From positions 1-23,679 of the forward strand of contig CALYQE010000012.1 of assembly GCA_945281075.1 (NCBI GenBank): 23,679 bases of DNA, read 5' to 3'. Positions within the stretch are counted from its first letter, which is position 1, and each line of letters opens with the position of its first letter. The notes under the pieces were generated by a model. It was not told where the DNA came from. It did not search any database and saw only the letters and a list, made by a program, of their open reading frames with translations. Of this stretch, positions 17,891 through 23,679 are shown piece by piece. The DNA comes from an uncultured Lactobacillus sp. Lineage in GTDB: Bacteria > Bacillota > Bacilli > Lactobacillales > Lactobacillaceae. Position numbers and translations under genes: made by a program.

Positions 17891-17902
17891 GATCATATTT
17901 GA
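17879..17902 (+). repeat. 12-bp tandem duplication at the end of tilS
   Basis: GATCATATTTGA occurs twice head to tail (17879-17890 and 17891-17902). The first copy encodes the last codons (Asp-His-Ile-stop) of tilS; the second is non-coding. Confidence 0.9.
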
Positions 17903-17906
17903 TAAG

Positions 17907-17920
17907 ATATTTTAAAATAT
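17907..17920. repeat. AT-only palindrome upstream of ftsH
   Basis: ATATTTTAAAATAT is a perfect 14-bp palindrome in the tilS-ftsH gap. It could be an operator or chance in AT-rich DNA. No T tract of a terminator follows, and no convincing ftsH promoter pair could be fixed in the gap. Confidence 0.4.
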
Positions 17921-17988
17921 TAGAGCATCACTAGATTTTGTGTTAAACTTTTATTCGTATATCCTTAGGAACTTTGCGGAGGTTTTTT

Positions 17989-20238
17989 ATGAAAAATAAC
18001 CGGAATCGGCTGTTTTCAAATGGCTTGTTCTATATTGTTGTTTTCCTTTTATTATTAGGCGGCATCAATTGGGCACTTGGAGGAACTGATAATTCCGGCG
18101 GTAGTGAAAATATTAGCTACTCGGAATTTGTGAATAAGTTAAATGACGGAAAAGTTAAGAATTTTAACGTCCAACCAGCAAACGGTGTTTACACAGTATC
18201 GGGAACTTACAAAAAAGCTGAAAGCACCAAAAGCCGATCAAATAATGGTTTCGACTTCTTTAATGGTAATACAGGGACAAAAATAGACCGTTTTTCAACG
18301 ACGATGCTGCAAAACGATTCTAGCGTTTCCAATGTTCAAGATTTAGCCGAAAAGACTGGTACCAAGATGACCACTCAAGGTGAATCGCAGTCTGGTAACT
18401 GGATTTCGACAATTGTCATGCTGGTTCCGACTATCTTGTTCATTGTGATGCTTTGGATGATGGTCAGTCAAAGCGGCGGCAGCGGTCGAGGCGGTAACGG
18501 CGGCATCATGAACTTTGGCCGTTCCCATGTTAAGCCGGAAGACCCGAAGAAAAACAAGGTTCGTTTCTCCGATGTTGCCGGTGAAGAAGAAGAAAAACAA
18601 GAATTAGTCGAAGTAGTTGAATTTCTTAAAAATCCAGCTAAATTTACTAAGCTGGGGGCTAAAATACCTTCTGGCGTCTTACTTGAGGGCCCTCCGGGTA
18701 CCGGTAAAACTTTGCTTGCACGTGCAGTTGCCGGAGAAGCAAATGTTCCGTTCTTCTCAATTTCGGGATCGGACTTTGTCGAAATGTTTGTTGGTGTTGG
18801 TGCCAGTCGTGTACGTGACTTGTTCACTAATGCCAAGAAGAGTGCTCCAAGTATCATTTTTATCGATGAAATTGATGCCATTGGTCGACGTCGTGGCGGT
18901 AATGCTAGCGGCGGTGGCAATGATGAGCGTGAGCAGACTTTGAACCAATTACTGGTTGAAATGGATGGCTTTGAAGGTAACGAAGGCGTAATTGTCATTG
19001 CTGCGACGAACCGTTCTGATGTTTTGGACCCGGCCCTGCTACGTCCGGGTCGGTTCGACCGTAAGGTTCTTGTTGGTAGTCCTGACGTCCGTGGCCGTGA
19101 AGCAATTTTACGGGTTCATGCCAAGAATATGCCATTAGCGGATGATGTTGACCTGAAAGAAATTGCTCGTCAAACACCGGGCTTTGTAGGGGCAGACTTG
19201 GCTAACTTGCTAAACGAAGCTGCTTTGCTAGCGGCTCGCCGTAATGCCAGTGAAATTAGTGCCAAAGACTTAGATGAAGCTGAAGATCGGGTGATTGCTG
19301 GTCCTGCTAAGCGTGATAGCCTGATTTCGAAGAAAGAACGCCAAAGAGTTGCCTTCCATGAGGCTGGTCACTCGATTTGTGGTCTGGTATTAAGCGATTC
19401 GCGTACTGTGCGTAAGGTAACAATTGTTCCCCATGGACGCACTGGTGGTTATAATTTGATGCTACCAAAAGACGATCAGTTCTTATTGACGAAAAAGCAG
19501 CTGATGGAACAAATCGTCGGTTTAATGGGTGGACGTGCCGGTGAAGAAGTTGTTGTGGGTGACCAATCAACTGGTGCGTCAAACGACTTTGAACAGGCAA
19601 CGCAAATTGCACACAGCATGGTCGTTAACTACGGAATGACCGATTCTTTGGGAATGGTTGAGCTTGAAAAAGAAGGCGAATCGAATCCTTACGGCTTTAA
19701 GCCTTATAGTGAAGCCACCGCGGCGAAGATTGATGAAGCGGTGAAAGAACTTCTTGATGAGGCGCATGAGCAGGCGGTTGAAATCGTAAAGAATAACCGT
19801 GAAAAGCACCGGATCATTGCTGAAGCACTGCTGAAGTATGAAACCTTAGACGAAAAGCAGATTATGTCACTGTATACAACAGGTAAGATGCCTGAAAAAT
19901 CAGTCGAAGAATATCCAAGCGAGTCTAAAGCGTCAACTTATGAAGAAGCCAAAGCTGCCGCTGAAAAAAAGGAAAATCAGAAAGCGATAAGTATTGATTC
20001 TAAGCCGAGCGAGCAAAGACAAGAACAGCTTTCTGAAGCGGAAAAAACTGAAACTCCTCTTCAAAAAAATCAGGAAGCGGAGGAAAGGAATCCAGAAAAT
20101 CCGGAAAAACTTGAATTTCCTGAGGAAAAGAATGTTGATCGGGTAGAAAACAAAAAGCCAAGCGAAAATCAAACGGAAGAAAAGAAACCTTTAGATAAAA
20201 ATAAAGATGATTCTTCCACCGATCATTCACAAAAATAA
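17989..20238 (+). CDS. ftsH: ATP-dependent zinc metalloprotease FtsH
   Basis: Membrane-anchored hexameric protease that removes misassembled membrane proteins and some regulators. TM1 is at about 9-30, an outside domain follows, and TM2 is at about 138-160. The AAA+ module has Walker A GPPGTGKT (234-241), Walker [12 protein letters not shown] and the second region of homology [20 protein letters not shown]. The zinc site is HEAGH (457-461). ATG 17989 follows GCGGAGG (17976-17982); the longer frame from 17974 runs through that site and is rejected. At 749 aa it is long: after the conserved end near residue 635 come about 113 residues of Glu, Lys, Asn, Pro and Gln without hydrophobic patches, presumably disordered. 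The usual upstream neighbour hpt is missing. A terminator follows. Confidence 0.95.
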   Translation: MKNNRNRLFSNGLFYIVVFLLLLGGINWALGGTDNSGGSENISYSEFVNKLNDGKVKNFNVQPANGVYTVSGTYKKAESTKSRSNNGFDFFNGNTGTKIDRFSTTMLQNDSSVSNVQDLAEKTGTKMTTQGESQSGNWISTIVMLVPTILFIVMLWMMVSQSGGSGRGGNGGIMNFGRSHVKPEDPKKNKVRFSDVAGEEEEKQELVEVVEFLKNPAKFTKLGAKIPSGVLLEGPPGTGKTLLARAVAGEANVPFFSISGSDFVEMFVGVGASRVRDLFTNAKKSAPSIIFIDEIDAIGRRRGGNASGGGNDEREQTLNQLLVEMDGFEGNEGVIVIAATNRSDVLDPALLRPGRFDRKVLVGSPDVRGREAILRVHAKNMPLADDVDLKEIARQTPGFVGADLANLLNEAALLAARRNASEISAKDLDEAEDRVIAGPAKRDSLISKKERQRVAFHEAGHSICGLVLSDSRTVRKVTIVPHGRTGGYNLMLPKDDQFLLTKKQLMEQIVGLMGGRAGEEVVVGDQSTGASNDFEQATQIAHSMVVNYGMTDSLGMVELEKEGESNPYGFKPYSEATAAKIDEAVKELLDEAHEQAVEIVKNNREKHRIIAEALLKYETLDEKQIMSLYTTGKMPEKSVEEYPSESKASTYEEAKAAAEKKENQKAISIDSKPSEQRQEQLSEAEKTETPLQKNQEAEERNPENPEKLEFPEEKNVDRVENKKPSENQTEEKKPLDKNKDDSSTDHSQK

Positions 20239-20245
20239 AAATTAA

Positions 20246-20271
20246 TAGAGCCTGCAACAGGCTCTATTTTT
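20246..20271 (+). terminator. Intrinsic terminator after ftsH
   Basis: TAGAGCCTG, loop CAA, CAGGCTCTA, then TTTTT: a perfect 9-bp stem with T tract. It ends only 13 bases before the hslO start codon. Confidence 0.92.
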
Positions 20272-20284
20272 GTAGGAGAAGAAA

Positions 20285-21157
20285 ATGACAGATTACTTAA
20301 TTAAAGCGATTGATAAAACCAAAAATATACGGTTGCTAACTGTTAATGCTCATGATTTAGTTCAAGAGGCACAAACCAGACACGACACCTGGTCAGCTTC
20401 ATCGGCTGTTTTGGGCAGAACATTAATTGCTGGCATCTTGCTGGCGGGAGCTGAGTTAACTGATAAAGAGGAATTTACGGTTCGCTTGTTGGGCGATGGA
20501 CCAGTTGGTCATACAGTCGTAACGGCCAAGTCTGATCTGACGGTGAAAGGATATGTGAAAAATCCGCATATCGCCTTGCCACCGAAAAAAGATGGTCATA
20601 TCGATGTAAAAAAAGCTGTTGGTCAAGGCTGGCTGGAAGTAACTAAAGACTTGGAACTTAAAGAGCCATACACCAGTCAAGTGCCAATAGTTTCCGGCGA
20701 AATTGCTGAAGATATTGCCTACTACTTAACTAAGTCCGAGCAAATTCCATCTGCGGTGGGTCTTTCAGTCTTTGTCAATCCAAATAATTCAATCGGGGCT
20801 GCAGCGGGCTTTATGTTACAGGCTTTGCCTGGAGCAAGCGATTCCCTAATCGACCAAACGATTGAACGAATCAACCAGCTTCCTGCGCTTTCCAGCTCAT
20901 TTTTAAATGGCATGACTCCTGAAGAGCTAGCCAAATTGATTTTAGGTGAGGATTGCAAGCTTTTGAGTAAAGACGATGTTGCCTATCAGTGCGATTGTTC
21001 TAAAGAAAAATATGCCCAAATTTTGGCAACGCTAGACAAAAAGCAGTTGGAAGAAATGATTACCAAAGATCACGGTGCTGAATTAACGTGCAACTTTTGC
21101 GGTAACAAATATCACTATTCAGAAGCTGAATTAAAAGCAATTTTGGCGCAAAGGTAG
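20285..21157 (+). CDS. hslO: Redox-regulated chaperone Hsp33
   Basis: Holdase chaperone switched on by oxidative unfolding of its zinc domain. The start is YLIKAIDKTKNIRLLTVNA and the C-terminal zinc site is CDC (236, 238) and CNFC (269, 272), the exact CXC-X30-CXXC pattern. At 290 aa it is normal length. GGAGA just upstream serves ATG 20285. It lies right behind the ftsH terminator, so its mRNA must come from read-through or from a start I did not detect. Confidence 0.95.
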   Translation: MTDYLIKAIDKTKNIRLLTVNAHDLVQEAQTRHDTWSASSAVLGRTLIAGILLAGAELTDKEEFTVRLLGDGPVGHTVVTAKSDLTVKGYVKNPHIALPPKKDGHIDVKKAVGQGWLEVTKDLELKEPYTSQVPIVSGEIAEDIAYYLTKSEQIPSAVGLSVFVNPNNSIGAAAGFMLQALPGASDSLIDQTIERINQLPALSSSFLNGMTPEELAKLILGEDCKLLSKDDVAYQCDCSKEKYAQILATLDKKQLEEMITKDHGAELTCNFCGNKYHYSEAELKAILAQR

Positions 21158-21218
21158 GCAAAGTCAACCTACAAGAAAGCGCAAAGAAAAGTGTTTTGGG
21201 TTAAAGCGGGTAACGAGT

Positions 21219-22790
21219 ATGGTTTACAGTTATTTGAAAAAGATCAGCCAAAAAGTCGGTTTTGGCAAAGTTATCTCTTTTATTTTGTTTTTAGTTGTTT
21301 GTTATACGGTCTATTTTGCTCAGCCCTATTTGATTAATCAGCTGTTTGTTCAAGGTCAAACCAGTCAATACAAGCTGGGAGTATTATTAGCGCTGGCAAT
21401 TTCATTGATGATGATGCCGCTCATTAGTTGCTTTAATAATACCTTTATTCAAGCGGTTCGAAAATATTCCAAACAAGAACTATGGACAGATGTTACTGAT
21501 AAACCACTAAGCTATTTTGCCAGACAAACGGTGGGCAAGGTGCAAAGCTATATTAAAGACGTATCGTTTGCCTGCCGTGAATTAGAACAAACGAGTCTAG
21601 CGGTTATCGTCCAAATGGGCGTGATGCTGCTAATGTATACCATCTTGCTGTGCCTGCAAAACCTTTTTCTTGGTTTATTTTACTTATTATTTTTTGTTGG
21701 TTATATGTTGATTTCCGTGGTGATGGCTAGAAAAAATCGGAAGAACATTGCCGCTTCGTTAAAATCTGCTTCCAAGGTTAATGAGTACATTATCGACTAC
21801 TATCGCAATGTTGAAACGATTAAGTCAAGCAATTCAATGCAGTATGAAAGTGGAAAGATGAATGATGTTCTAGACGATGAGCAGAGTTCCTTTATTAGAG
21901 TGCAATCTATTACTAATAAGGCAGGGATTTTGCAACAGTTGATTGTTGTTATTTTAGCCTGTGCAATTGCCGTCATTAGTCAATTTCTGCTAGGTAAAAG
22001 TGACCACCAGTCTTTGTCAATTGTACTCATTTTGCTCTATTCAGTTTTGAACTTGTCCGGTTTCGGGACGCAATATCTCGCCATTGAGGAATTTTTGAAT
22101 CGCATTCGGGCCGGTCTAAAAGAACTCGAATATCACAAAAATGAAAAAAAGCAGCCACCGTGTTTTCAATTTGATGGTTCAAAAGATGCACTAGCTGTTA
22201 AAGGAATTAGTTATTCATATCGTGGACAAAAGCCAGTGCTGACCGACTTAAACCTTATTTTTAAAAAAGGTGCAATGTCTGCTTTAGTGGGTCCTAATGG
22301 TGCGGGTAAGAGTACGCTTTTGAAAATTATCGCCGGCTTTTATCAACCAGACGCGGGCAAAATTATTCTGCCATTTGCCCAAAAACCCACGCTGATGTAC
22401 GTTGCGCAAAATGCTCCGCTGTTTAATCGCTCAATTATGGCAAATATTTGCTATCCCGATCACCAACTGGACATTAATGCGGTTTACCAATTAGTCAAGG
22501 AAATTAATTTAGATACTTTGATTAGCTCTATTTCCGATTTAACTGAAAAAACTCCTGGTGATTTTAAAAATAAGATTTCAGGTGGTGAAGTACAAAAAAT
22601 TCTCTTTTTGCGGGCAGTTGTCACGAAGCCGCAAATTCTTTTGCTTGATGAGTTCACTAGTAATTTAGATGAAGAGGCCATTGCGACCGTTTACAAGATG
22701 ATTAAACAGTATTTGCCACAGACAACCATTATCAGTGTAGTTCACCGGACCGCTGAAATGGAGTTTTACCAAGACGTGATTAAATTATAA
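21219..22790 (+). CDS. ABC transporter, fused membrane and ATPase half-transporter
   Basis: A 523-aa exporter-type half-transporter, presumably working as a dimer. The N-terminal 300 residues hold about five or six membrane segments (ISFILFLVVCYTVYFA, LGVLLALAISLMMMPL, IVQMGVMLLMYTILLCL, LFLGLFYLLFFVGYML, LIVVILACAIAVISQFLL). The ATPase has Walker A GPNGAGKS (from 358), signature ISGGEVQKI instead of LSGGQ, Walker B ILLLDEFTSNLD with catalytic Glu, and an H-loop His (SVVHR), so it looks active. The substrate is unknown. No peptidase domain and no partner gene are seen. ATG 21219 has only a weak upstream ribosome binding site. It sits between hslO and dusB, which usually adjoin. Confidence 0.85.
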   Translation: MVYSYLKKISQKVGFGKVISFILFLVVCYTVYFAQPYLINQLFVQGQTSQYKLGVLLALAISLMMMPLISCFNNTFIQAVRKYSKQELWTDVTDKPLSYFARQTVGKVQSYIKDVSFACRELEQTSLAVIVQMGVMLLMYTILLCLQNLFLGLFYLLFFVGYMLISVVMARKNRKNIAASLKSASKVNEYIIDYYRNVETIKSSNSMQYESGKMNDVLDDEQSSFIRVQSITNKAGILQQLIVVILACAIAVISQFLLGKSDHQSLSIVLILLYSVLNLSGFGTQYLAIEEFLNRIRAGLKELEYHKNEKKQPPCFQFDGSKDALAVKGISYSYRGQKPVLTDLNLIFKKGAMSALVGPNGAGKSTLLKIIAGFYQPDAGKIILPFAQKPTLMYVAQNAPLFNRSIMANICYPDHQLDINAVYQLVKEINLDTLISSISDLTEKTPGDFKNKISGGEVQKILFLRAVVTKPQILLLDEFTSNLDEEAIATVYKMIKQYLPQTTIISVVHRTAEMEFYQDVIKL

Positions 22791-22846
22791 AGAACTACCA
22801 AGTGTTTAATTGCTAAATTTAAGATGCGGTAAAGAACATTTTTGAT

Positions 22847-22852
22847 TATAAT
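22847..22852 (+). promoter_or_regulatory. Candidate -10 box for the histidine phosphatase gene
   Basis: A perfect TATAAT 42 bases before the start codon; the -35 region is weak. It implies separate transcription from the ABC gene. Confidence 0.5.
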
Positions 22853-22893
22853 GGAGAAGTTAAACAAGGATAAGAATAAGGAGAAGTAAATAG

Positions 22894-23517
22894 ATGCTAA
22901 ACGTATATATAGTGCGTCATGGACAGACAGATACTAATAAGACCGCGTCCTTTAACGGCTCTGGAACCAATCTGCCGCTGAATGATACTGGAGTAAAACA
23001 GGTTGAAGCACTCCGTGATAGTTTTGACATTAGGAAGATGGACTATGTATACGCAAGTCCACTAATCAGAGCCCAGCAGACGGCGGAAATTTTGACTAAG
23101 GGCCAACGAGAAATTATTTATGATGACCGGTTAATAGAATTGAATTATGGTAATTGGGATGGCAAGTCTTCTGCGGAACTGCATGCGCTATATCCGCAAG
23201 TTTTTGATGATTTAGGGTATTTTACTGAAAATTATGTTGATTATTGCACTGGTGAGAGCTATCAGCATTTAGCTGCACGGTTAACTGATTTCTGGCAAGA
23301 ACTGGTTGATAAGCATATCGATGAATCAATTGCTTTGATCTTTCATGGCACTGCTTCACGCTCATTGGTGCAAAACGTCTTGCAAAGCCCAGAAATTTCG
23401 AAAATCGGTGAAATGCAAAATGCTGGCGTTACCAATATTTCCGTTGATGACAATAGCAAAAAGTCCTTTTTGCGCTATTATAACCGGGTGGCGCCGTGTG
23501 ACTTTTTTATTCAATAA
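22894..23517 (+). CDS. Histidine phosphatase (phosphoglycerate mutase-like) family protein
   Basis: A 207-aa cytoplasmic phosphatase of the RHG branch. The catalytic motif is VRHGQTDTN (phospho-His9), followed by YASPLIRAQQTAEIL and the acid-containing LIELNYGNWDG; the second His is in IFHGTASR. Many lactobacillar paralogues exist and the substrate cannot be told; glycolytic mutase activity is unlikely at this length and with these motifs. AAGGAG (22878-22883) precedes ATG 22894. It does not obviously belong with the ABC gene or dusB. Confidence 0.88.
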   Translation: MLNVYIVRHGQTDTNKTASFNGSGTNLPLNDTGVKQVEALRDSFDIRKMDYVYASPLIRAQQTAEILTKGQREIIYDDRLIELNYGNWDGKSSAELHALYPQVFDDLGYFTENYVDYCTGESYQHLAARLTDFWQELVDKHIDESIALIFHGTASRSLVQNVLQSPEISKIGEMQNAGVTNISVDDNSKKSFLRYYNRVAPCDFFIQ

Positions 23518-23543
23518 AAAATGCTTGAAAATGTCTTGGAATT

Positions 23544-23571
23544 TTGCTTATAAGATCCTTTTTGTTATGAT
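23544..23571 (+). promoter_or_regulatory. Promoter for dusB
   Basis: TTGCTT (23544-23549), a 16-bp spacer and TATGAT (23566-23571) with a TGT extension, 26 bases before the dusB start. Confidence 0.7.
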
Positions 23572-23597
23572 GTTAAAATATTTGAAAGGATGATTTG

Positions 23598-23679
23598 GTG
23601 AATAATAGCTGGAAAATTCGCGAGATAACCATCCCAAACCGGGTTGTTGTAGCGCCGATGGCCGGAGTATCGAATTCGG
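23598..23679 (+). CDS. dusB: tRNA-dihydrouridine synthase DusB, N-terminal fragment
   Basis: Cut by the right edge of the window after 27 codons. GTG 23598 follows AAAGGA (23585-23590). The visible protein (SWKIREITIPNRVVVAPMAG) matches the FMN-binding first strand of DusB, an enzyme that reduces uridines in the tRNA D-loop. The position near hslO agrees with other lactobacilli. Being outside the window, the catalytic Cys cannot be checked. Confidence 0.88.
   Translation, partial: MNNSWKIREITIPNRVVVAPMAGVSNS

Noticed and set aside
18468..18998. 176-aa minus-strand frame across ftsH
   Set aside because: It is a shadow of the conserved AAA+ domain, biased by ftsH codon use, with no promoter or recognisable protein features.
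23672..23679. GAATTC near the right edge as a cloning junction
   Set aside because: The site lies in frame within the well-conserved start of DusB, so it is natural sequence and the edge is just where the window ends.

Overview
The window reads as chromosomal DNA of a low-to-moderate GC (about 42% by spot counts) Firmicute, most likely a Lactobacillus of the L. delbrueckii/acidophilus group. The grounds are strong AGGAGG-type ribosome binding sites, extended -10 promoters, the run cshA-acpS-alr, and the run pth-mfd-(S4 protein)-divIC-(S1 protein)-tilS-ftsH-hslO-dusB, which is the lactobacillar version of a conserved Gram-positive cluster. I cannot name the species.

Left block (1-3073): DEAD-box RNA helicase CshA, holo-ACP synthase AcpS and alanine racemase Alr, all on the + strand. 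AcpS and Alr are one nucleotide apart.

Accessory block (3102-10570): a sugar-scavenging island. It has a LicT/BglG-type antiterminator, a short cytoplasmic GH78 (alpha-L-rhamnosidase-like) enzyme, an MFS permease, a GH1 6-phospho-beta-glucosidase-like protein and a beta-glucoside PTS EIIBCA. Three ribonucleic antiterminator (RAT)/terminator switches precede licT, the GH78 gene and the GH1 gene, so LicT probably controls itself and two downstream units. A good promoter (TTGACA-17-TATTAT) overlapped by a CcpA site starts the island. The second and third switches are near-exact copies of an 87-bp module. In the GH1 protein the usual acid/base glutamate (NEIN motif) is glutamine (NQIN). This is the exchange known from plant myrosinases, while the nucleophile glutamate and the phosphate-binding loop are intact. 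The inferred role is use of plant aryl- or rhamnosyl-glucosides, possibly thioglucosides.

A bidirectional terminator separates the island from a minus-strand CBS-ACT protein (probable c-di-AMP binding protein). A divergent AT-rich promoter region (11296-11505) follows.

Right block (11506-23679): housekeeping genes pth, mfd, rqcP-like, divIC, S1 protein, tilS, ftsH and hslO, several of them overlapping. The hypoxanthine phosphoribosyltransferase gene that usually sits between tilS and ftsH is not there. An ABC exporter-like half-transporter and a histidine phosphatase lie between hslO and the truncated dusB at the right edge.

The strongest candidates for something new are the Gln-containing GH1 enzyme and the serial, duplicated antitermination switches around it. 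No CRISPR array, tRNA, rRNA, transposase or prophage gene was seen.
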